A stretch of DNA of 64,000 nucleotides from Mesorhizobium opportunistum WSM2075 (GTDB lineage: Bacteria > Pseudomonadota > Alphaproteobacteria > Rhizobiales > Rhizobiaceae): NCBI RefSeq assembly GCF_000176035.2, contig NC_015675.1, positions 6,820,445 to 6,884,444 on the forward strand. The letters run 5' to 3'. This document shows positions 27,304 to 36,000 of this stretch, piece after piece. The notes below the pieces were generated by a model. That model was given only the letters and a program-made list of their open reading frames with translations, had not been told where the DNA came from and did not search any database. The first letter of the stretch is position 1. Every line of letters begins with the position of its first letter. The position numbers and the translations under genes are program-made.

Positions 27304-30300
27304 ATGAACAGCAAGCGGTCCTATCTCGATACACTCAACGCCGGCAGGCAGCGTAGGCCGCAGACCACGCTCGAGCAGCTCAACCGCTCGCTGGAGACGC
27401 TGGAACAGCGGCTGGGGCAGACGCGCGAAGACACGATGGCACGTCCCGCTCCCCGACAGTATGGCGCCGAACCGCGCTATCCCGCGGCCGATCCCCGCTA
27501 TCCCGCCACCCAGCCTGCCGGCCAGCAGCGCTGGTACGAGGATCCGCAGCCGGCACCGCGCGCCAAGGCCCCGGCGCAGCCTCCCGCCTTCGACCAGAGC
27601 TATCAAGCTATTGCCCGCGACATCGACCGTGTCCGCGGCCAGGAAGACAGCGTCGCCATGGTCGGCAAGATCGCCGGCGAGCTGCGCGGCATGCGCGAGG
27701 AACTGCGCCACCAGATGACATCAGGACTGCAGCGCGAATTCGAAGCACTGCGCAAGGATATCGACCGCGCCTTCCAGTCGAACGCCAAGCCGGGCGCATC
27801 AGGCCCAGGCGCATCGGGCAAGGGCAGCGCCGAACTCGGCGTCGAATTCGAACGGCTCTCCGGCGCCATCAAGTCGCTGTCGGAAAAGAGCGACGACAGA
27901 AGCGTCAACCTGCTGCGGCTGGAACTCGAACAGGTCAAGGCCGCGCTCGACACGCTGGCGCGCGAGGAGAGCGTGCAGAAGGTCGATCGCCGCTGGGATG
28001 ATTTCGATCGCCGTTGGACAGCCTTCGAAGACCGCGTCGACGCCGACCAGCGCAAGCGCTCCGACGAGCCCGCGCTTGCCGCCCTGACCGATCGGCTGGA
28101 GCAGATCAGCAATGCCGTCAACAACCTGCCGGAATCGCTGTCGCTGCGTTCGCTGGAGGAAAAAGTCCGCACGCTGGCCGGCGCCGTCGATCACTTCGCC
28201 AGCCAGCAGGACAATAGCGGCAGCGACACCCTCGCCATGATCGACGAGCGGCTGGACGAGATTTCCCGTGCCATCGTTGCCTCGACTGTTGCGGCGCAGG
28301 CCAATTCGCTCGACCATGAAGCCTTCGAGCGCATCGAGAAGCGGATCGATTCTCTGGCCCGGCAGATCGAGGAAGTGGCGCAGGACCGCCCCGGCAATGC
28401 CGTCATGGATCGCCTGAGCACGCTGTCGAGCCGTGTCGACGAGCTCGCCGGCCGCGCCAACCTGCCCGAACAGGCGATGGAACGGCTGGCCAAGCAGATC
28501 GCGCTCATCGCCGACAAGATCGACCAGGCGCCGGCCATGCCCGATGCCGACTATATCTTCCACGGGCTGGAGCAGCGTTTCGACGTGCTGTCGAGCATGA
28601 TGGAACGCCGCCAGGGCGACGCCATCGAACAGGGCAACATGCTGTTTCGCGATCTCGAGCGCCGGCTGGACGAGGTTGCCGACCGGCTGGACCAGCGCGT
28701 GCCGCAGGTCGACAGTGCCGGTATCATGGAGGCCATCGACGCCCGCTTCACCGCGCTCGCCAAGCGCATCGAGACGCGCGCTCCCGATCCCGCCGGCGAA
28801 GCGGCGATCCGCGGCCTGGAAAGCCGCCTCGTGGACATTTCCAGCCGGCTCGACGCATCGGCCGCGCAGGTTGCCGGCATCGACCCGGCGCTGATCCGCA
28901 GCCTGGAGGCGCAGGTCACCGGCTTGTCCGCGCATCTTTCCAAGCCCGGCACGCCGTTGCCGGAATTCGAAGACATCAGTCCGCGCCTCAACGAAATCGA
29001 GAAGTCGCTGGCCGGGACCCGCGATTCCATCCTCGGCGCGGCGCGCGAAGCGGCCGAAAACGCAGTGCAGTCGCTCGCAGGGTCGAGCGCCAATACCGCC
29101 GCCGTTTCGGGGCTCGCGCAGGACCTGAAGACGCTCGAGACGCTGACACGCCGTTCCGACGAGCGCAATTCACGGACCTTCGAGGCCATCCACGACACGC
29201 TGCTCAAGATCGTCGACAGGCTGGGCTCGCTGGAAACCAGCGATCCGTCCGAGGCGGTGAGCGAGCTTTTGGACGCGCGCCCGGACGAAGCGGTCGGCAA
29301 ACGCCGCGCACGCACGGCCAAGATGGTTGTCGAGGCTCCGTCGATGGATATCGACGCGCCGATGCCGCTGACGGGCGACATGGCCGATCTCGACGGCCGT
29401 GCCGCTGCCATAATGCGCAACGAGCCGGGAGGCACACGCTCGCCGGCGGAAGCCGCTGCTGCGGCCGCCATGGCCGCACTCGGTTCCGACACCATTGCCG
29501 AGAAGGACCAGCCGGCCGGCCGCAAATCGATGTTCGGCGGGCTGGCACGCGCCTTCAAGGGCAAGAAGGCGGCGGACATTCCGCCCCTGGCCGGCTCGGC
29601 GCCGAGCGCCGATATCCCGAGCGTCGATCTCGACGAGCCGCTCGATCCGAAAGTGGCCAACCGGCCGCTGGAGCCCGGCTCGGGCGCGCCCGACCTCAAT
29701 GCCATCATGAAACGCGTGCGCGACGAGCGGGGCCAGCCGGCAAAGCTCAGTGACAGCGATGCCTCCAAATCGGACTTCATCGCGGCGGCGCGGCGCGCGG
29801 CGCAGGCCGCCGCGGCCGAAGCCGATGCCTTGAAGCGCCAGTCGACGATGAAAGGGCCGGTGAAGGCGCTCAGGATCGGCGATCTGCTCAAGGCGCGGCG
29901 CAAGCCGATCCTGATGGCGGCGGCCGCGATCATGCTGGCGCTTGCCGGCCTGCAGCTCGGCAAGGCATTCCTCTCCGATCCGGCCCAGGTGGCGAGCAAC
30001 GACGCGGCACCAATCGTGGCCTCGCAGCCGGTTCAAACGGCATCCGTCGACACGGCCAGCCCGCCGAAGCCGGAAGCCCAGCCGGCGACAACGGACAACG
30101 CGCCGGCCCACGCCGTCAGGCAGGCCGAACCATCCGCGCCGATGGCCAAGGACGACATGGTCAACCAGGCCGCCATGGCGATGCCATCGGACAGCGATGC
30201 GATGGCGGATACGGCACCGGCCACATCGGGATCCACGGCTACGGCCGACGCTTCCGGCGCAGGCGCCGCCTCCGAAGCAATGGCTCCGGCCGCGCCGACG

Positions 30301-31338
30301 GCGCCCACTTCGACAGCCCCGACGACGTCAACGCCGGCAGCCATCACCGGTGGCGCGCAGGCGACGGCCAGCGATGCCCAGCCGACCATGGCCGCGCCAA
30401 CCGCGACCAACGACACCAAGGGCAACGACACCACTGGCGCGGTGGCGTCGACGGATACATCCGCCCCGACAGCCGCGGCCAAGTTCGACATTCCGGCCGA
30501 GGCCGGCCCGGCCGCGCTCCGCGATGCCGCCGCCGGCGGCGATGCCAAGGCGCTGTTCGAGATCGGTTCGCGCTACGCGGAGTCGCGCGGCGTCAAGGAA
30601 GACATGGCGACAGCGGCCAAATGGTATGAGAAATCGGCGGAACTCGGCTTCGCGCCGGCCGAATACCGTATCGGCAATTTCTACGAGAAGGGCATCGGCG
30701 TCGCGCGCGACATCAAGAAGTCGAAGACCTGGTACCAGATGGCCGCCGAGCAGGGCAACGCCAGCGCTATGCACAATCTGGCCGTGCTGTTCGCCATGGC
30801 CGCCGACGGCGTGACCGACAATGAATCGGCCGCGCACTGGTTCCAGGAGGCCGCCGATCTCGGCGTCAAGGACAGCCAGTTCAATCTCGGCATTCTCGCC
30901 GCCAAGGGCGTCGGCATGAAGCAGAACCTCGAGGAATCCTACAAATGGTTCGCGCTCGTCGCCAAGACCGGGGACAAGGACGCGGCCGCCAAGCGCGACG
31001 AGATTGCCAATGCGCTGCGGCCCGAACAGCTCGAGCGCGCCCGTGCCGCGACCGAATTGTGGAAGGCCAAGCCGCTCAACGTGGCAGCCAATTCGGTCGA
31101 CATTCCCGATGCCTGGCAGGAAGGCACGCCGCAGACCACCGCCAGCATCGACATGAAAAAAGCGGTCCAGAACATCCAGCGCATTCTCAACAAGAATGGC
31201 TACGACGCCGGTGGTGCCGACGGCAAGATGGGCCAGAAGACGAAGACCGCGATCATGGCTTTCCAGACCGACAACAAGATGCCGGCCACCGGCGCGGTCG
31301 ACGAGAAACTGGTCAAGGCACTGCTGGCGCGCAAATAA
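27304..31338 (+). CDS. podJ: Polar organelle development protein PodJ
   Basis: 1344-residue polarity scaffold. A long Arg/Glu-rich N-terminal cytoplasmic part (to about residue 700) is full of coiled-coil heptads and repeated EKRIDSLARQIEEVAQD-like segments. An Ala/Pro-rich linker and a single transmembrane helix follow near residues 866-888 (ILMAAAAIMLALAGLQLG). The periplasmic part has an Ala/Thr-rich stretch, Sel1/TPR-like repeats at about 1070-1240 (e.g. AAKWYEKSAELGFAPAEYRI), and a peptidoglycan-binding domain at the C-terminus. This order is that of PodJ, which marks poles in Caulobacter, Sinorhizobium and Agrobacterium. A CtrA-like motif lies about 190 bp upstream. Confidence 0.88.
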   Translation: MNSKRSYLDTLNAGRQRRPQTTLEQLNRSLETLEQRLGQTREDTMARPAPRQYGAEPRYPAADPRYPATQPAGQQRWYEDPQPAPRAKAPAQPPAFDQSYQAIARDIDRVRGQEDSVAMVGKIAGELRGMREELRHQMTSGLQREFEALRKDIDRAFQSNAKPGASGPGASGKGSAELGVEFERLSGAIKSLSEKSDDRSVNLLRLELEQVKAALDTLAREESVQKVDRRWDDFDRRWTAFEDRVDADQRKRSDEPALAALTDRLEQISNAVNNLPESLSLRSLEEKVRTLAGAVDHFASQQDNSGSDTLAMIDERLDEISRAIVASTVAAQANSLDHEAFERIEKRIDSLARQIEEVAQDRPGNAVMDRLSTLSSRVDELAGRANLPEQAMERLAKQIALIADKIDQAPAMPDADYIFHGLEQRFDVLSSMMERRQGDAIEQGNMLFRDLERRLDEVADRLDQRVPQVDSAGIMEAIDARFTALAKRIETRAPDPAGEAAIRGLESRLVDISSRLDASAAQVAGIDPALIRSLEAQVTGLSAHLSKPGTPLPEFEDISPRLNEIEKSLAGTRDSILGAAREAAENAVQSLAGSSANTAAVSGLAQDLKTLETLTRRSDERNSRTFEAIHDTLLKIVDRLGSLETSDPSEAVSELLDARPDEAVGKRRARTAKMVVEAPSMDIDAPMPLTGDMADLDGRAAAIMRNEPGGTRSPAEAAAAAAMAALGSDTIAEKDQPAGRKSMFGGLARAFKGKKAADIPPLAGSAPSADIPSVDLDEPLDPKVANRPLEPGSGAPDLNAIMKRVRDERGQPAKLSDSDASKSDFIAAARRAAQAAAAEADALKRQSTMKGPVKALRIGDLLKARRKPILMAAAAIMLALAGLQLGKAFLSDPAQVASNDAAPIVASQPVQTASVDTASPPKPEAQPATTDNAPAHAVRQAEPSAPMAKDDMVNQAAMAMPSDSDAMADTAPATSGSTATADASGAGAASEAMAPAAPTAPTSTAPTTSTPAAITGGAQATASDAQPTMAAPTATNDTKGNDTTGAVASTDTSAPTAAAKFDIPAEAGPAALRDAAAGGDAKALFEIGSRYAESRGVKEDMATAAKWYEKSAELGFAPAEYRIGNFYEKGIGVARDIKKSKTWYQMAAEQGNASAMHNLAVLFAMAADGVTDNESAAHWFQEAADLGVKDSQFNLGILAAKGVGMKQNLEESYKWFALVAKTGDKDAAAKRDEIANALRPEQLERARAATELWKAKPLNVAANSVDIPDAWQEGTPQTTASIDMKKAVQNIQRILNKNGYDAGGADGKMGQKTKTAIMAFQTDNKMPATGAVDEKLVKALLARK

Positions 31339-31530
31339 CGGCAGATGCGTCGCTTCCACGACGCCCTTGCCACACATTTGCCTGTTAACTGATTGAGATG
31401 TTTTTTGTTTCGGCCCGGTGACGGGGTTTTTCCCCGCCGCCGCGTCGGCGCAAGAAAAAATTGGCTTTTCGATGCGAGACTGTCCGCAACGGCTGTATTC
31501 GCCGACAGGCAAACTGATCGAGACTGACGG

Positions 31531-32454
31531 GTGGGCATCTATCTCCCGATTGCGGAAATTTCCGTCAACGTCTTCGTGCTGCTGGCCATGGGCGCCGCGG
31601 TGGGCTTCCTGTCGGGCATGTTCGGCGTCGGCGGCGGCTTCCTCATCACCCCGCTCCTGATCTTCTACAACATTCCGCCAGCGATCGCGGTCGCCACGGG
31701 CGCCAATCAGGTTATCGCCTCCTCCTTCTCCGGTGCGCTGTCGCACATGAAGCGGGGTACGCTCGACTTCAAGCTCGGCGGGGTGCTTCTGGCCGGCGGC
31801 GTTGTCGGTTCGACCGGCGGCATCTTCGTGTTCGCTTTCCTGCGCAGGCTCGGCCAGCTCGACCTGTTCATCTCACTGCTTTACGTCGTGCTGCTCGGCA
31901 CCGTGGGCGGACTGATGCTGGTCGAAAGCGTCAATGCGCTGCGCGCGACGCGCAGCGGTGCGGCACCGGTCCTGAAGAAATCCGGCCAGCACAACTGGAT
32001 CCACCGCTTGCCGCTGAAGATGCGCTTCAGGGCCTCGAAACTGTTCGTCAGCGTCATCCCGGTGCTAGGCCTTGGCGCCGGCATCGGTTTCCTGTCGTCC
32101 ATCATGGGCGTCGGCGGCGGCTTTATCATGGTGCCGGCGCTGATCTATCTGCTCAAAGTGCCGACCAATGTGGTTATCGGCACGTCGCTGTTCCAGATCA
32201 TCTTCACCTCCGCCTACACGACGCTGGTTCACGCCAGCACCAACCAGACCGTCGACGTGATGCTGGCTTTCCTGCTGATGGCGGGTGGCGTGGCCGGCGC
32301 ACAATATGGCGCCAAGGCCGGCCAGAGGCTGCGCGGCGAGCAATTAAGGGCGCTCCTGGCGTTGCTGGTCCTGGCAGTGGCGATAAGGCTTGCCATCGGC
32401 CTGTTCGTCACGCCGCCCAACCTATATTCGCTGTCCGGCGCGGGTCTCAACTGA
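31531..32454 (+). CDS. TauE/SafE-family sulfite-type anion exporter
   Basis: 307-residue TSUP membrane protein with seven to eight predicted helices. The two family repeats are visible as SGMFGVGGGFLITPLLIFYN and SSIMGVGGGFIMVPALIYLL. Members export sulfite, sulfoacetate or other organosulfur anions. It starts with GTG at 31531, which matches the usual protein N-terminus (MGIYLPIAEISVNVF). Its stop overlaps the next gene's ATG (TGATG), so the two are coupled. A putative sulfite dehydrogenase cluster lies 3.5 kb downstream, suggesting sulfite handling, but there is no shared operon. Confidence 0.85.
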   Translation: MGIYLPIAEISVNVFVLLAMGAAVGFLSGMFGVGGGFLITPLLIFYNIPPAIAVATGANQVIASSFSGALSHMKRGTLDFKLGGVLLAGGVVGSTGGIFVFAFLRRLGQLDLFISLLYVVLLGTVGGLMLVESVNALRATRSGAAPVLKKSGQHNWIHRLPLKMRFRASKLFVSVIPVLGLGAGIGFLSSIMGVGGGFIMVPALIYLLKVPTNVVIGTSLFQIIFTSAYTTLVHASTNQTVDVMLAFLLMAGGVAGAQYGAKAGQRLRGEQLRALLALLVLAVAIRLAIGLFVTPPNLYSLSGAGLN

Positions 32455-33245
32455 TGGCGGGCCCTAACGCATTCGCAACCGCCATTCTCCTGTCCTCGCT
32501 CGTGGCCGCCTTGCCGGCGAAGGCACAGACGCCGCTGACGGAAGGCATCCAGATCGGGCTCTCCACAGACAATGTCTCGATCACCGCCGGCTTTTCCGGT
32601 GCCGACCTGACCATTTTCGGTTCGCTGGAGAACCCCGACCCGCTGGTTGCCCGCCAGGGCCGCTACGATGTCATCGTCGTGCTCGAAGGACCACCCAAGC
32701 CTGTGGTGGTGCGCCGCAAGGACCGGGTGCTCGGGGTCTGGGTCAACCTAGAATCGGAAACCTTCGAGAACGTGCCGGTCTCCTATTCGGTGGCGACGAC
32801 ACGGCCGCTGCAGGACATCACCGAACCGAACAGCTACAAGCAGCTGTCGCTCGGCGCCTCCAACCTCTACATGCAGCCCGCCGATGCCGGCGACAGCCCG
32901 GCGACGATCCAGGAATTCACTGCCGCCCTGCGCGAGCGCAAGGCGGCAGCCGGCCTCTACAGCGAGAATGTCGGCGGCGTGCAGTTCCTGTCGCAGAACC
33001 TGTTCCGCGCCACCGTCAGGCTGGCGCCGAACGTGCCGGTCGGCACCCATAAAGCCCGCGCGTTCCTGTTCAAGAGCGGCCTGTTCATCAAGGAGAGCTC
33101 GGCCCAGCTCGAAATCCGCAAGTCCGGCTTCGAACAGTCGATCTTCCGCGTCGCCCACGAATATGCCTTCCTCTACGGCGTCTTCGCCATATCGCTGGCC
33201 ATGCTGACGGGCTGGCTCGGCAGGCTGGTCTTCCGCAGGGACTGA
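32454..33245 (+). CDS. TIGR02186-family membrane-anchored protein, partner of TauE
   Basis: 263-residue protein. It has a signal peptide (FATAILLSSLVAALPAKAQ), a periplasmic beta-rich domain with YDVIVVLEGPPKPVVVRRKD and FRATVRLAPNVPVGTHKARA, and a C-terminal helix (YAFLYGVFAISLAMLTGWLG). This is the conserved alphaproteobacterial TIGR02186 family, which nearly always follows a TauE/SafE gene. Function is unknown; a periplasmic accessory to the exporter is the natural guess. Its ATG overlaps the exporter's stop. A strong hairpin follows at 33253-33271. Confidence 0.82.
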   Translation: MAGPNAFATAILLSSLVAALPAKAQTPLTEGIQIGLSTDNVSITAGFSGADLTIFGSLENPDPLVARQGRYDVIVVLEGPPKPVVVRRKDRVLGVWVNLESETFENVPVSYSVATTRPLQDITEPNSYKQLSLGASNLYMQPADAGDSPATIQEFTAALRERKAAAGLYSENVGGVQFLSQNLFRATVRLAPNVPVGTHKARAFLFKSGLFIKESSAQLEIRKSGFEQSIFRVAHEYAFLYGVFAISLAMLTGWLGRLVFRRD

Positions 33246-33252
33246 GGCATCT

Positions 33253-33271
33253 GAAAGGGGTTCCCCTTTTC
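33253..33271 (+). terminator. Hairpin after the TauE/TIGR02186 pair
   Basis: gaaaggggttccccttttc: an 8-bp stem with a very short loop ending in four T, just after the TGA of the TIGR02186 gene. Confidence 0.5.
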
Positions 33272-33431
33272 CGGATCATGCTGTAGACCGCACCTCCCCC
33301 GCCCGACGGGCAAGCAATTCAATTCGGCAGAGTGGTCAATCCGGCAGAGTGGTTCGGTCGCCCGGACCGCAGCGCACGCTCCCTTCTGCGAGCGCCGATC
33401 CGCTGCCTGCCACCAATGACAGGAGGCTGCC

Positions 33432-34688
33432 TTGCGACCAGCATTCGCCGGTATCGACTTCGGCACGTCGAATTCCACGGTTGGCGTGGTCCGCAACGGG
33501 CAGCCGCGCCTCGTCGGGATTGAAGACGGCCAGGTCACGTTGCCGAGCGCGGTGTTCTTCAATTTCGAAGACGGCCGCATCTGCTTTGGCCGCCAGGCCA
33601 TCGCCAACTACACCGACAGCGTCGAAGGCCGGCTGATGCGCTCGCTGAAGAGCGTGCTCGGCAGTTCGCTGGCGCACGAAAAGACGCGCATCAAGGCTCG
33701 CTCGATCGGCTTCATGGAAATCATCGGCCTGTTCCTCGGGCATCTCAGGAAGAAGCTGGAAGAAGACGCCGGCGACGTGGTCGAGACGGTGGTGCTCGGC
33801 CGGCCGGTGCAGTTCGTCGACGACGATCCGCAAGCCGATGCGAATGCGCAGGGCGACCTCGAAAAGGCCGCCCACGCCCAGGGCTTCAAGCATATTGCTT
33901 TCCAGTTCGAGCCGATCGCCGCGGCGCTCGACTACGAGCAGAGGGTCACGCGCGAGGAGTTGGCGCTGATCATCGACATGGGCGGCGGCACGTCGGACTT
34001 CTCGGTCGTGCGCGTCTCGCCGGAGCGCTCCCGCTCGCTGGACCGCAAGGACGATATCCTGGCCAGCCGGGGCGTTCATATCGGCGGTACGGATTTCGAC
34101 CGGCTGCTGAGCATTGCCCATGTGATGCCGCGGCTCGGCTATCTGACCCCGACCAAGGACGGCAAGCGCAATCTGCCGGCGAGCTATTTCATCGATCTCG
34201 CGACATGGCAGCGCATCAACCTGGTCTACACCGCCAAGGCGATGGCGCATCTGCGCCAGATCCGCTACGAGGCCGTGCGCGCCGACCTGGTCGATCGTTT
34301 CATCCACATCGTCGAGCATCGTTATGGGCACGCGCTGGCGGCTCTGGTCGAGAAGGCCAAGATCGAGCTGACGGACAGATCATCCGCCGAGGTGGCGGTG
34401 AAGCTGCCGGGCGCGGACTTCTCCGCCGAAATCACACGCGGCGGGCTCGACGCCACGATCGCCAGGGACATCGAGCGGGTCACCGCAACGGTCGGGGAGA
34501 CCATCCGCGACGCGCGGGTCAAACCATCCGACATCACCGCGGTGTTCCTGACCGGCGGATCGACCGCGATCCCGCTGGCAAGACGGGAGATCCTGTCGCT
34601 GGTGCCGCAGGCTTCCGTCATCGAGGGCGACATGTTCGGCTCGGTCGGGCTTGGCCTGGCTCTCGACGCGCAGCGCAAGTTCGGCTGA
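33432..34688 (+). CDS. yegD: Hsp70-family protein (YegD-like)
   Basis: 418-residue truncated Hsp70. It has the actin-like ATPase domain only: phosphate 1 motif FAGIDFGTSNSTVGVV, phosphate 2 motif LALIIDMGGGTSDFSVV, adenosine motif VFLTGGSTAIPLARREIL. The C-terminal substrate-binding domain of DnaK is absent, as in YegD. Function is not established. The start is a TTG at 33432 with a perfect AGGAGG five bases upstream; no ATG or GTG fits the conserved N-terminus. It stands alone between the TauE pair and a convergent LysR gene, with a long palindrome at its 3' side. Confidence 0.88.
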   Translation: MRPAFAGIDFGTSNSTVGVVRNGQPRLVGIEDGQVTLPSAVFFNFEDGRICFGRQAIANYTDSVEGRLMRSLKSVLGSSLAHEKTRIKARSIGFMEIIGLFLGHLRKKLEEDAGDVVETVVLGRPVQFVDDDPQADANAQGDLEKAAHAQGFKHIAFQFEPIAAALDYEQRVTREELALIIDMGGGTSDFSVVRVSPERSRSLDRKDDILASRGVHIGGTDFDRLLSIAHVMPRLGYLTPTKDGKRNLPASYFIDLATWQRINLVYTAKAMAHLRQIRYEAVRADLVDRFIHIVEHRYGHALAALVEKAKIELTDRSSAEVAVKLPGADFSAEITRGGLDATIARDIERVTATVGETIRDARVKPSDITAVFLTGGSTAIPLARREILSLVPQASVIEGDMFGSVGLGLALDAQRKFG

Positions 34689-34697
34689 CCGGTCCGT

Positions 34698-34824
34698 TGA
34701 TATTCAGGTGATGCCGGCCTGCAAATGGCCGTTTCCTGCGCTTCCGGTACTCGCGTACCCGAACGTACGCTCCGTTCCGGTTCTCGGAACCAACCATTTT
34801 CGGCACGGCCTGACCTGAATCTCA
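34698..34824. repeat. Long imperfect palindrome between yegD and lysR
   Basis: Arms of about 39 nt (34698-34736 and 34786-34824) are imperfect reverse complements, roughly three of four positions matching, e.g. attcaggt against acctgaat. An inner palindromic core surrounds gtac motifs. It fills the convergent spacer and could fold into one large hairpin; a shared terminator or a mosaic intergenic element are both possible. Confidence 0.6.
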
Positions 34825-34831
34825 ACGAACC

Positions 34832-35734
34832 TTATGCTGGCGCAGATCCGGTTGTTTCGGCACCGAGATGCGCCTTGAGCGCCATCTGGGCCAGGCTTGC
34901 CTGGCGATCCCGGTGCGTGATCATGGCGAAGTCGCGTTTCGGCAGTTCGAGCGGCACCGACCGCAGGCTGCCTTCGGCAACGGCACGTCCGACGACCAGA
35001 TCCGAAATGATGGTGGCGCCGGCACCCGCCTCGACCGCCTGGCGAACCGCCTCGTTGCTGGGCAGCACCAGGAATATTTGCAGGTCGGCAAGCGAAATCC
35101 CCTCGCGCCGCGCCAGATCCTCCAGCACCTCGCGCGTGCCCGAGCCGCCCTCGCGGATGATCCAGCGCAGGCCCCTGATGTCGGGATGGCCAGGCGCGGT
35201 TTCAACGATCTCGGGGTGGGAGCTGGCAACGACCAGCATCAGCCTGTCGGTATCGACCTTGGCGCGGCGCAATATGTCGGATTCGGTGCGCCCCTCGACC
35301 AGGCCGAGATCGGCGGTTCCATCCAGCACGCTGGCCTCGACCTGCCTGGTGTTGCCGATGGTGACGCTCAGCCTGACGGCCGGATAGGCTTCGTGGAAGG
35401 AAGCCAGCCGGCGCGGCAGCCAGTAGCTGGCGATGGTCAGGCTGGCCGCGATCGAGAGACTGCCCGCGACCGTCTGCGAGACATGTTCAAGCACATTGCG
35501 GGCGGCGGCGGCCCGCTCGAGCACGGCCTTCGCCTCCGGCAGGAACCGATGGCCTGTCTGGGCCAGTTCGATGTTGCGGCCGACGCGGTTGAACAGGTGC
35601 ACGCCGTGCTGCTCTTCGAGCGCGCGGATGGCGGCCGATGCCGCCGACTGGGAGATGCCCAAAAGCTCCGCTGCCTTGGTCATGTGGCCGCGCTCGGCGA
35701 CGGCGACGAAAATGCGCAACTGGTCCAGGGTCAT
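34832..35734 (-). CDS. LysR-family transcriptional regulator
   Basis: 300-residue LysR regulator. The N-terminal HTH is MTLDQLRIFVAVAERGHMTK then AAELLGISQSAASAAIRALE, followed by the two-lobed effector domain (SLSIAASLTIASYWLPRRLA; DLGLVEGRTESDILRR). It is divergent from the molybdoenzyme cluster soeABC, so it is the obvious candidate regulator of it. It resembles CysB/CbbR-like LysR proteins in general form only; the effector is unknown. The ATG at 35734 has no clear ribosome-binding site; the open frame continues to a TTG at 35752. Confidence 0.85.
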   Translation of the reverse strand: MTLDQLRIFVAVAERGHMTKAAELLGISQSAASAAIRALEEQHGVHLFNRVGRNIELAQTGHRFLPEAKAVLERAAAARNVLEHVSQTVAGSLSIAASLTIASYWLPRRLASFHEAYPAVRLSVTIGNTRQVEASVLDGTADLGLVEGRTESDILRRAKVDTDRLMLVVASSHPEIVETAPGHPDIRGLRWIIREGGSGTREVLEDLARREGISLADLQIFLVLPSNEAVRQAVEAGAGATIISDLVVGRAVAEGSLRSVPLELPKRDFAMITHRDRQASLAQMALKAHLGAETTGSAPA

Positions 35735-36000
35735 GCGCGCATTAAGAACCAATATCGATCGAATTTACAAGAACAACTGATTAGACGGATCGATAGCTTT
35801 ATTCTACTTTTTCAGTCGAAGTTAGAAAAAATTGGCCATCAGGTCGCAGCGAATAAAATGATCGGGCGGTTCAGATCCCTGTTTGCCCATTGGGCCCGTG
35901 GCATAAGGCGACGGCTGACCGGCGATCGCTACCACCCGGAAGAGCATTACATGCGCGGCCCCGGGCCGAAGACGCGGGCCAAATCCGCGCGCACTGGATC

